The notes under the pieces were generated by a model. It was not told the origin of the DNA and searched no databases. It saw only the letters and a program-made list of their open reading frames with translations. Both the position numbers and the translations under genes were made by a program. A stretch of 5,183 nucleotides of DNA, from the NCBI GenBank assembly GCA_013911195.1, contig JACETS010000180.1:1-5183 (forward strand), read 5' to 3'. Each line of letters begins with the position of its first letter. Position 1 is the stretch's first letter. Positions 1-5,183 of this stretch are shown here, piece by piece. The stretch is from Verrucomicrobiales bacterium (lineage in GTDB: Bacteria > Verrucomicrobiota > Verrucomicrobiia > Verrucomicrobiales > DEV007).

Positions 1-1
1 G

Positions 2-154
2 ACACTTTTTAAGACTAAAGAGGAGCTTTTGGATAAACTAGAATTGGCTATATTGGAATTACACTCATACGATGTTCCAGAGATTATTGTTCTGCCTGTT
101 GAGGGCGGGTCAAAGAGTTACCTGGAATGGATTGCTGATAGCACTAAATTTTGA
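2..154 (+). CDS. cutA: CutA1 divalent-cation tolerance protein, C-terminal part (5' end outside window)
   Basis: The frame open from base 2 encodes the last 50 residues of a CutA1 protein and ends at TGA 152-154. The visible part contains the family's conserved C-terminal block: a lysine-containing strand (LFKTK), the 'ELHSYDVPEII' segment, then 'LPVEGGSKSYLEWI', which matches the usual 'HPYEVPEIIALPI..GS..YL.WI' pattern. CutA1 proteins are small, about 105-115 residues, ferredoxin-like trimers. They are linked to copper and other divalent metal tolerance, although their molecular role is unsettled. Roughly half of the gene lies upstream of the window. It converges on xerD with 13 bases between stop codons and no hairpin in the gap. 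Identification is by motif reading; the start and length cannot be judged. Confidence 0.88.
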   Translation, partial: TLFKTKEELLDKLELAILELHSYDVPEIIVLPVEGGSKSYLEWIADSTKF

Positions 155-167
155 CAATAATTCCAAA

Positions 168-1067
168 CTAGCCTCGCGGATGAAACTTTTTATGAACTTT
201 TTTGAGCCCTTTCTCATCAACATGAGTGTAGGTTTGAGTTGTACTTATATCTGCATGTCCAAGCAGTTCTTGAATGATTCTTAAATCAGCGCCTCCGCTT
301 AACAAATGTGTTGCAAAACTGTGCCTTAGTTGATGAGGGTGAATAGGGGACTTAATATCAGCTCTTTTAGATCTTTCTTTTACAATTTGCCATATACGAG
401 ATGGGCTAAGTTTCTTTCCCCTAATAGATAAAAAAATATGGCTAGTACTTTTAGAATTCACTAATTTCTTACGACCTTTGTCCAAATAATTGTTTATTTC
501 TTCTAAAGCTTTTTTTCCAATAGGTACAATTCTAGTTTTGTTGCCTTTCCCGGTAACTCGTATATGCCCTTCTTCAAGGTAAAGATTTTCTAATAAAGCT
601 TCCATTATTTCTCCAAGACGTAAGCCGCTCGAATAAAGAAGCTCAATCAATGCCCGATCTCTCATTCCCAAAGGGTCACTGGTTTCTATTGATTCTAATA
701 ATTGTTTTACATCTTTTTGATTGATTGTCTTGGGTAGCAGTTGTTCCGGTTTAGGCGAAAATAATCCCTCAGCGATATCTTCTGATAGGATTTTATTATT
801 GCATAAAAAACGGAAGAAAATTTTCAAACTAACGACATTTTGTCTAATGCTGGAAGCTGCGAGTCCTTCTTTTTTTCTTTTTGATAGATATTCGCTAAGA
901 TCATCTGTGGTGATTGAATCAAGTTGTTTGATGTTATTCAGCCAATTAGAAAATTTTTCTAAATTTCTTCTTACCAATAATTGATAATTATTTGAAAGAC
1001 CTCTCTCGGTTGCGAGAAACATTATGAATCGATCAATGGATTGATTAATGTCCGTGGGTCTTTTCAA
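168..1067 (-). CDS. xerD: Site-specific tyrosine recombinase, XerD type
   Basis: This is a complete 299-residue tyrosine recombinase, close to the roughly 298 residues of classical XerC/XerD. The N-terminal SAM-like core-binding domain covers about residues 6-92, including 'FLATERGLS'. The catalytic domain covers about 108-295. All expected catalytic residues are visible: R150 (in GLRLGE), K174 (in VTGKGNK), H245 and R248 (in HPHQLRH), H271 (in LLGHADIS) and Y280 (in TQTYTHV). The RHSFATHLL and GGADLR blocks and the C-terminal 'VH..FHPRG' fit XerD better than XerC; the sequence alone cannot exclude a lone XerC/XerS-like enzyme. By family knowledge it resolves chromosome dimers at dif with a partner recombinase and FtsK. 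The start is TTG at 1067, because an in-frame TGA lies two codons upstream and the next ATG (codon 16) would cut into the first helix. No Shine-Dalgarno sequence is visible. No integron-integrase insert or cargo genes are present. Confidence 0.93.
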   Translation of the reverse strand: MKRPTDINQSIDRFIMFLATERGLSNNYQLLVRRNLEKFSNWLNNIKQLDSITTDDLSEYLSKRKKEGLAASSIRQNVVSLKIFFRFLCNNKILSEDIAEGLFSPKPEQLLPKTINQKDVKQLLESIETSDPLGMRDRALIELLYSSGLRLGEIMEALLENLYLEEGHIRVTGKGNKTRIVPIGKKALEEINNYLDKGRKKLVNSKSTSHIFLSIRGKKLSPSRIWQIVKERSKRADIKSPIHPHQLRHSFATHLLSGGADLRIIQELLGHADISTTQTYTHVDEKGLKKVHKKFHPRG

Positions 1068-1116
1068 TGTTCATTCAATTTCGTTTTGGTGCTATATATG
1101 ATAAGAAAATAATTCT

Positions 1117-1971
1117 TCAAGACCCGAGTATTTTTTTGATACTTTTGATAAGTATTTTTAGGCCAGGATCAACCATTCCTCCATGATTAAATCCTTGTAG
1201 CTCAAAGAGCTCAGTATTTCTATGCTTTAAAACTTTCATCATTCTCGCCAAATAAGCATTTTCTTCAAATCTTCCTAGCAATTCTAATTCCCTATCACCA
1301 GTGATTAATATTAGAGGTGGGGCATCTTTTCTAACATGGTATAGGGGAGCAAATTTATCAATTATTGGCTGTTTGTCTGAAATGTTCTTTTCTTCTCGCG
1401 GGGTAAAATGAGTTATCGTATGACCACTGAGAGGGATCAAGCCTGCGATATCATTAGCATTAATTCCAAACCTTTTAAGATAGCTCTGATCTAAACCTAC
1501 CATACTTGTTAGGTAGCCACCTGCTGAATGGCCGGAAATGAATATTTTTTTTTCCGACCCACCATACTTTTTGATGTTACTAAATGTCCATGCCACAGCT
1601 GCTGCGCTATCCTCTATGTATTCAGGGCATTTGGCTTTAGGGAATAATCTATAATTAACCGCAACGATTGCTATTCCCTTAGACTTTAGAAAAGTAGGGA
1701 TTTTTTTTTGACCTCCTCTTAGTCCTCCACCATGAAACCAGACAATCGTGGCGAAGTTAGTTGTTTTTATTGGGTAATAAATATCGAGCTTACATCTTTC
1801 ATGAGCGTATTCATTTGGAGGCGACTTGTAATACGATATATCTTTTTCAATGCTATATTCTTCTGCTCTAGAAATTTGGCAAAATAGAGTACACGCGATG
1901 ACAAAATAAATGAGTTGAGATTGGAGTGGAAACATTATTAATAGAGTCTTTTTAATTTCATTAAATCGCAA
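1117..1971 (-). CDS. Secreted alpha/beta hydrolase (esterase/carboxylesterase-like, HSL/BD-FAE type)
   Basis: The 284-residue product starts with a basic stretch (R2, K7, K8), then a hydrophobic segment (about 10-32) and a plausible signal peptidase I site after A36 (SRA|EE), so it is probably exported to the periplasm. The hydrolase core follows: oxyanion-hole HGGG at 80-83, 'VNYRL' at 105-109, nucleophile elbow G-H-S149-A-G-G, a likely acid at D226 (TGDRE) and the catalytic histidine H263 (FNHGG). This set is typical of the HSL/carboxylesterase group that cleaves ester bonds such as acetyl or short acyl groups. The substrate cannot be read from the sequence. The start is uncertain: TTG at 1971 supplies the basic n-region, while ATG at 1935 gives 272 residues and a signal peptide with no positive charge. 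Neither has a Shine-Dalgarno sequence. The gene ends 49 bases upstream of xerD on the same strand and may be co-transcribed, but no functional link is evident. Confidence 0.85.
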   Translation of the reverse strand: MRFNEIKKTLLIMFPLQSQLIYFVIACTLFCQISRAEEYSIEKDISYYKSPPNEYAHERCKLDIYYPIKTTNFATIVWFHGGGLRGGQKKIPTFLKSKGIAIVAVNYRLFPKAKCPEYIEDSAAAVAWTFSNIKKYGGSEKKIFISGHSAGGYLTSMVGLDQSYLKRFGINANDIAGLIPLSGHTITHFTPREEKNISDKQPIIDKFAPLYHVRKDAPPLILITGDRELELLGRFEENAYLARMMKVLKHRNTELFELQGFNHGGMVDPGLKILIKSIKKILGS

Positions 1972-1973
1972 TT

Positions 1974-2040
1974 AAAAAAGTAGTAAGGTTAATTAAGTAT
2001 TCAAAAAAATAATTTAATTATTGATTAAAACTACTTTCTT
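1974..2040. repeat. Long imperfect inverted repeat in the divergent hydrolase/miaB intergenic region
   Basis: AAAGTAGT at 1977-1984 is the exact reverse complement of ACTACTTT at 2030-2037. The match extends to 10 of 11 positions over 1974-1984 and 2030-2040. Inside it, TTAATTAA (1989-1996) pairs fully with TTGATTAA (2021-2028), counting one G-T wobble. A smaller dyad, TTTAAT-N5-ATTAAA, sits at 2013-2029. Read leftward, the arm finishes in a T6 tract just before the hydrolase start, so it could be a 5'-UTR hairpin. As DNA it could be an operator for the divergent pair. The stretch is very AT-rich, which makes chance pairing easier, and no role is proven. Confidence 0.45.
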
Positions 2041-2093
2041 AGGCCTGCTCAGGGTATATAGTCATCACCCCAATTAAACCTATTTTGGACCTT

Positions 2094-3455
2094 ATGCCCA
2101 AAGTTCATATTAAAACCTACGGATGCCAAATGAATGAAAGAGATTCATTACAGGTTGCTGAAATGTTGCAGAACCGAGGTTTTTCCATGACCAATGAACA
2201 AGCGGAGGCAGATGTCATTTTAATCAATACTTGTTCAGTTCGAGATCAAGCTGAGCAAAAGGCGCTAAATAAAATGACCTCTATGCAGCATTTAAGAAAG
2301 ACTCGTCCTCATATTGTTTATGGGTTCATGGGATGCATGGCTCAGAGTAGAGGAGAGGAGCTTTTAGAACGTGGTGCAGATTTGGTTATTGGAACACAAA
2401 AATATCATAGGGTTGCCGACTATGTTGAAGAGATTTTTACGGCCAGGACTGAGGCTAGAATGGATGACCTGAGAACCTCCATTGTTGACACTGATGAAGA
2501 GTTGAATTCGCAAAACATGATTCGTGATGGTGCGGCTAATGATGGATCAGTGACTGCATTTGTATCAATTATGCAAGGATGCAATATGAAGTGTTCTTTT
2601 TGTATTGTTCCATACACTAGAGGAAAAGAAAGGGGAAGGCCCATTCATGAGATTGTAGAAGAAGTAAAACAATTAGCTGATAATGGAATTAGAGAAGTTA
2701 CCTTACTAGGACAAATTGTTAATCTATATGGACGTCATGAGTTTCCGGTGGTTGATGGGAAAAGCCCATTTGTACAGTTGTTGGAGCAGGTAGCAAAGGT
2801 AGATGGTATTGAACGAGTAAGATTTACTTCTCCTCATCCTGTAGGTTATAAACAGGATCTGATCGATGCTTTTGGTTATATTCCTGAATTGGCTGAACAT
2901 GTTCATTTTCCTTTACAGTCTGGTTCAGATAAAGTGCTTAAGGCGATGAGAAGGCCTTATAAGGCTTCCAAATTTATTGAATTAGTAGAACGGATGCGAG
3001 AAGTTTGCCCTGATATTGCAGTTTCAACTGATATCATTGTAGGATTTCCCGGTGAGGGTGATGCCGAATATGCAGAAACTCGCGCACTTTGTGAGAAGGT
3101 AAGATTTGATAATGCTTATGTATTTCGTTATTCGAAAAGAAGAGGAACACCGGCCGCGGAGATTGATGAATCCTTGCAATTATCTGAACAGGTAAAAGTC
3201 GATAGGAACCAAGACCTTCTTAAACTTATTGATCAAATTGGTGCAGAAAAAAACCAATCTCTGGTCGGAACCAAGCAAGAGGTTTTGTGCGAAGGTCTCA
3301 GCAAAAGAAGAAATGATCGATTGAGTGGTAGGACTAGGACCAATAGAATAGTCATTTTCAATGGTAATTCGAATAGACTTACCGGAAAATTATTTGATGT
3401 TGAAATTGAGAGAACCACTGGGCATGTGTTGTATGGAACGCCCATTATAGATTAA
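2094..3455 (+). CDS. miaB: tRNA-2-methylthio-N6-dimethylallyladenosine synthase MiaB
   Basis: This is a complete 453-residue methylthiotransferase of usual MiaB length. It uses two iron-sulfur clusters and S-adenosylmethionine to add a methylthio group to i6A37 of tRNAs reading UNN codons. The N-terminal MTTase domain (about 1-140) supplies cluster ligands C11 (YGCQMNERDS), C47 (NTCSVRDQAEQKA) and C81 (GCMAQ). The radical-SAM domain (about 150-385) has the CxxxCxxC motif C163, C167, C170 followed by PYTRGKERGRP, and later SGSDKVLKAMRR and DIIVGFPGE. The C-terminal TRAM domain (about 386-450) ends in GRTRTNRIV...TGHVLYGTPI. The 'YTRGKERGR' and 'NERDS' signatures favour MiaB over RimO or MtaB. 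One usually conserved Asn in the GQNVN loop is Ile here (I208). ATG at 2094 is chosen; the frame extends three codons upstream to a TTG at 2085, which is less likely. The next gene starts 4 bases downstream. Confidence 0.96.
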   Translation: MPKVHIKTYGCQMNERDSLQVAEMLQNRGFSMTNEQAEADVILINTCSVRDQAEQKALNKMTSMQHLRKTRPHIVYGFMGCMAQSRGEELLERGADLVIGTQKYHRVADYVEEIFTARTEARMDDLRTSIVDTDEELNSQNMIRDGAANDGSVTAFVSIMQGCNMKCSFCIVPYTRGKERGRPIHEIVEEVKQLADNGIREVTLLGQIVNLYGRHEFPVVDGKSPFVQLLEQVAKVDGIERVRFTSPHPVGYKQDLIDAFGYIPELAEHVHFPLQSGSDKVLKAMRRPYKASKFIELVERMREVCPDIAVSTDIIVGFPGEGDAEYAETRALCEKVRFDNAYVFRYSKRRGTPAAEIDESLQLSEQVKVDRNQDLLKLIDQIGAEKNQSLVGTKQEVLCEGLSKRRNDRLSGRTRTNRIVIFNGNSNRLTGKLFDVEIERTTGHVLYGTPIID

Positions 3456-3459
3456 TTTT

Positions 3460-4041
3460 ATGACCCGACAGATTTATACAGAGTTTCTGAGTTTACAGTT
3501 TGTAGGTATTTTATTAGGTATACTGCTTGTAGCTGGTCACCTGGTAGCGTTGTTTAAAGGTCAACAGACAATTGATTTTCTTAAATCATTTCCCAGAAAT
3601 AAGCCTATTGGAATTGTGCTTATAATTATCAACTGTATATGGGCATTCTGGCTGGTTAATAAAGTTGATCTTGGTGAATTTCAAAAATGGCAGGGGGCTA
3701 TAAGTTGGGGTTTAATTATTGGCTGTATTGCTTTTATTATATGGGTAGATGAATTTCTTGCGGTAAGAGCAATAGGTATTTTTCTTTTATTACTGGCCTG
3801 CCCCATACTTGATGTGGCTTTTCTAAAGGAACCAATTTCAAGATTATTATTACCAATTATTTGCTACGTTTGGATTTTCTTATCTTTCTTCTGGATTGGA
3901 ATGCCCTACTTAATGCGAGATCACATTAATTTTGTTACCAAAAGTCCGATAAGATGGAAATTTTTGTCTATAGCTGGTATTGTATATGGTATCCTTATGT
4001 TCAGCTGCGCCATTTTATTCTGGGGAGCTCAGTCCCTTTAA
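3460..4041 (+). CDS. Hypothetical six-helix inner-membrane protein
   Basis: I do not recognise this 193-residue protein. Six hydrophobic segments can be read at about 13-32, 48-66, 78-95, 101-122, 129-148 and 168-188, joined by short loops, so it is an integral membrane protein without a sizable soluble domain. It has no cleavable signal peptide pattern. Notable polar residues near membrane edges are D97-E98 (in WVDEF), R103, D118 and the R153-D154 pair after segment five. Tryptophans are frequent (for example W61, W64, W77, W83, W95, W138, W145). ATG at 3460 follows the miaB stop by only 4 bases and lacks a visible Shine-Dalgarno sequence, suggesting translation coupled to miaB. Its place between miaB and adk suggests constitutive, growth-linked expression, but no function follows from that. 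The coding call is firm from length, composition and spacing. Confidence 0.82.
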   Translation: MTRQIYTEFLSLQFVGILLGILLVAGHLVALFKGQQTIDFLKSFPRNKPIGIVLIIINCIWAFWLVNKVDLGEFQKWQGAISWGLIIGCIAFIIWVDEFLAVRAIGIFLLLLACPILDVAFLKEPISRLLLPIICYVWIFLSFFWIGMPYLMRDHINFVTKSPIRWKFLSIAGIVYGILMFSCAILFWGAQSL

Positions 4042-4074
4042 AATTTAGTCCTATATTAATTCCCCAGTTTATTT
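4020..4074 (+). repeat. 7-bp inverted repeat with downstream T-rich tract at the end of the membrane gene
   Basis: CTGGGGA at 4020-4026 is the exact reverse complement of TCCCCAG at 4061-4067, and TTTATTT follows at 4068-4074. A competing smaller hairpin, GGGA (4023-4026) with TCCC (4033-4036), is followed by TTTA. The first arm and the small hairpin lie inside the last codons of the membrane gene. The 34-base loop of the larger hairpin and the interrupted T tract are poor for an intrinsic terminator, so at most this is a weak terminator or attenuator ahead of adk. Confidence 0.3.
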
Positions 4075-4080
4075 CATATT

Positions 4081-4099
4081 ATATCTAACTAATATCTAA
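4081..4099 (+). repeat. Tandem direct repeat ATATCTAA, 11-bp period, upstream of adk
   Basis: ATATCTAA occurs at 4081-4088 and again at 4092-4099, with starts 11 bases apart, about one helical turn. The first copy is followed by CT and the second by ACT. It lies 34 bases before the adk ATG in a 91-base AT-rich gap. Such phasing is what a protein binding twice to one DNA face would need, but two short AT-rich copies can also arise by chance. Confidence 0.35.
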
Positions 4100-4132
4100 A
4101 CTCATTTAAACGAGAGAATAAGCACTTCTATT

Positions 4133-4765
4133 ATGGCTACTCAAGACGATAACAACTCTGGAAAGTATCAAACATTTTTAATCTTCGGTGCTCCCGGAAG
4201 TGGTAAAGGAACACAGGGTAGAATACTTGGAAAAATCCCCAGGTTTTATCATTGTGCGTGTGGTGATGTTTTCAGGTCATTGGATACAAGAACTGAAATA
4301 GGTCAGAAGTTTGTGAAATATTCAAGCATGGGTGAATTGGTTCCTGATGATATAACGGTTAAATTATGGAGAGCAGCGGTTGAAGCAAAGGTTACTTCCA
4401 ATGCATATAAGCCCGATATTGACTTTCTAGTTCTTGATGGAATTCCGCGTAATGTTGAACAAGCAAAGCTTGTGGATGAACACTGTGATGTTGTTCAGGT
4501 GTTTCATCTTTCTTGTCCCGATCGAGAAGAATTGATGAGGCGAATTAGAAAGCGATCAATCAAAGAAAACAGGCTAGATGATGCGACTGACGATGTGATC
4601 AAGAATAGAATAAAGCAATATGAGGAAGAAACTAAGCAATTGTTGGATCATTACTCACCAGAAATTTTAACTAATATAAATGCCCAACAGACTCCTATTA
4701 AAGTGCTTCAGGATATTATATATACAGTCACTTCATTAAGAGTATGGCAAGAAAGCTCAGTTTAA
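4133..4765 (+). CDS. adk: Adenylate kinase / nucleoside monophosphate kinase, short-LID type
   Basis: The 210-residue protein has the adenylate kinase fold order. The P-loop is GAPGSGKGT (19-27), the NMP-binding region has GDVFR (44-48) and 'SSMGELVPDD' (64-73), and DGIPRNVEQ spans 102-110. A short LID carries arginines R136, R137, R139, R141 and R147 followed by DD (149-150), with a further conserved arginine at R159. By family knowledge it transfers phosphate from ATP to AMP in the cytoplasm. The LID lacks the roughly 30-residue zinc-type or zinc-free long insert seen in E. coli and Bacillus Adk. Two motifs are non-canonical: 'CACGD' replaces the usual 'STGD', and DGIPR replaces DGFPR. Q110 in the position of the AMP-contacting Gln supports AMP as acceptor, though UMP or CMP is possible. 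ATG at 4133 is preceded by a 91-base gap and no Shine-Dalgarno sequence. Its TAA touches the fmt start, implying coupling. Confidence 0.9.
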   Translation: MATQDDNNSGKYQTFLIFGAPGSGKGTQGRILGKIPRFYHCACGDVFRSLDTRTEIGQKFVKYSSMGELVPDDITVKLWRAAVEAKVTSNAYKPDIDFLVLDGIPRNVEQAKLVDEHCDVVQVFHLSCPDREELMRRIRKRSIKENRLDDATDDVIKNRIKQYEEETKQLLDHYSPEILTNINAQQTPIKVLQDIIYTVTSLRVWQESSV

Positions 4766-5183
4766 GTGAAAATTGTTTTTCTTGGAACTGGAGAAATCGG
4801 TCTTCCTTCTCTGGAGGCAATATATAATTCTTCTGATTATGAGCTCGTTTCTGTTTTTACACAACCTGACAGGCCTTATGGAAGAAAAGGCGAACTAAAA
4901 TCATCGGTAATTAAGGAATTTGCTGAGTCTCGTTCCATTACACTTTATCAACCTGAAAAAATTAAAGAACAAGAGGCGATAGAGCATCTTAGATCTGGTC
5001 GCCCCGACGTGATTGTTGTTATAGCTTATGGTCAGATATTGCCTAAAGCTGTTCTCCAAATTCCCAAAATAGCCTGCATAAATCTTCATGCTTCATTATT
5101 GCCTTTGTATCGAGGTGCATCACCAATTCAAGCTGCTATTTTGAACGGTGACGCATCTACAGGATTGACTGTAATGTATATAG
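4766..5183 (+). CDS. fmt: Methionyl-tRNA formyltransferase, N-terminal part (3' end outside window)
   Basis: The first 139 codons are present and run off the window end. Fmt formylates methionyl-initiator tRNA using 10-formyltetrahydrofolate, which enables fMet initiation. The opening 'KIVFLGTGEIGLPSLEAI' is the typical Rossmann-like start of the formyltransferase domain. 'VFTQPDRPYGR' (30-40), 'AYGQILP' (87-93) and 'INLHASLLPLYRGASPIQ' (105-122) follow. N106 and H108 fall at the same numbers as the catalytic Asn and His of E. coli Fmt; the catalytic Asp would lie just beyond the window. The start is GTG at 4766, immediately after the adk stop codon (gap of zero), without a clear Shine-Dalgarno sequence, so translation probably depends on terminating adk ribosomes. 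The family also includes other formyltransferases (ArnA- or PurN-like), but the full motif set fits Fmt. Confidence 0.95.
   Translation, partial: MKIVFLGTGEIGLPSLEAIYNSSDYELVSVFTQPDRPYGRKGELKSSVIKEFAESRSITLYQPEKIKEQEAIEHLRSGRPDVIVVIAYGQILPKAVLQIPKIACINLHASLLPLYRGASPIQAAILNGDASTGLTVMYI

Noticed and set aside
72..284. Plus-strand open frame of 70 codons over the cutA end and xerD end
   Set aside because: It overlaps the well-supported cutA frame and the antisense of conserved xerD residues; its product is cysteine- and leucine-rich with no family likeness.
721..984. Plus-strand open frame of 87 codons
   Set aside because: It lies entirely antisense inside xerD, which has full conserved motifs; no start signal or recognisable product.
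168..1067. Integron integrase or phage/transposon integrase
   Set aside because: Length and motifs fit chromosomal XerD; there is no integron-specific insert, no attC-like sites, no cargo genes and no adjacent tRNA or target duplication.
1068..1116. Terminator or separate promoter between the hydrolase and xerD
   Set aside because: No hairpin followed by T's and no paired -35/-10 could be read in these 49 bases.
1888..1902. Lipobox-like V-I-A-C in the hydrolase signal region, suggesting a lipoprotein
   Set aside because: The cysteine is followed by more hydrophobic residues (TLF), and a better signal peptidase I site (SRA) lies nine residues later.
2055..2062. -10-like TATATA/TATAGT ahead of miaB
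   Set aside because: No -35-like hexamer is found at 16-18 bases upstream, and such hexamers are frequent in AT-rich sequence.
2420..3445. Three minus-strand open frames (2420-2644, 2724-2906, 3233-3445)
   Set aside because: All are antisense to conserved domains of miaB and have no family features.
4060..4092. dif-like recombination site upstream of adk (TTATATCTAAC resembles an Xer half-site)
   Set aside because: Only about 7 of 11 positions match the E. coli XerD half-site and no matching opposite half-site lies at the required 6-base spacing.
4901..5089. Minus-strand open frame of 62 codons
   Set aside because: It is antisense to the conserved formyltransferase core of fmt, including part of the NLHASLLP region.

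Overview
This AT-rich bacterial window carries two housekeeping blocks and contains no mobile element, RNA gene or CRISPR array that I can see. The proteins point to the Verrucomicrobiota, perhaps a low-GC marine member of the Opitutales/Puniceicoccales. This is a guess from the look of the MiaB and adenylate kinase sequences and the order miaB - membrane protein - adk - fmt; no search was run. None of the starts has a convincing Shine-Dalgarno sequence.

Left part (1-1971): the last 50 codons of cutA (+) run convergently into a complete xerD-type tyrosine recombinase (-), with 13 bases between the stop codons. Upstream of xerD on the same strand is a secreted alpha/beta hydrolase (esterase type), separated from it by 49 bases, so the two may share a transcript. 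Both minus-strand genes appear to start at TTG. In each case an ATG lies just upstream in another frame and would be joined to the gene by one base more or less in a short A run.

Middle (1972-2093): a divergent intergenic region between the hydrolase and miaB, largely filled by a long imperfect inverted repeat (1974-2040).

Right part (2094-5183): miaB, a six-helix membrane protein of unknown function, an adenylate-kinase-type nucleoside monophosphate kinase with a short LID, and the start of fmt, all on the plus strand. miaB and the membrane gene are 4 bases apart, and the kinase stop codon directly abuts the GTG of fmt. Between the membrane gene and adk lie 91 bases with a 7-bp inverted repeat and an 11-bp-spaced direct repeat, a possible internal regulatory point. 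The block combines tRNA modification (MiaB), nucleotide balance (Adk) and initiator tRNA formylation (Fmt), so it looks like a translation and growth operon with one uncharacterised membrane protein embedded in it.

No clearly new system is visible. The best leads are the unknown membrane protein, the non-canonical NMP-binding motifs of the kinase, the intergenic inverted repeat, and the odd starts of the two minus-strand genes.
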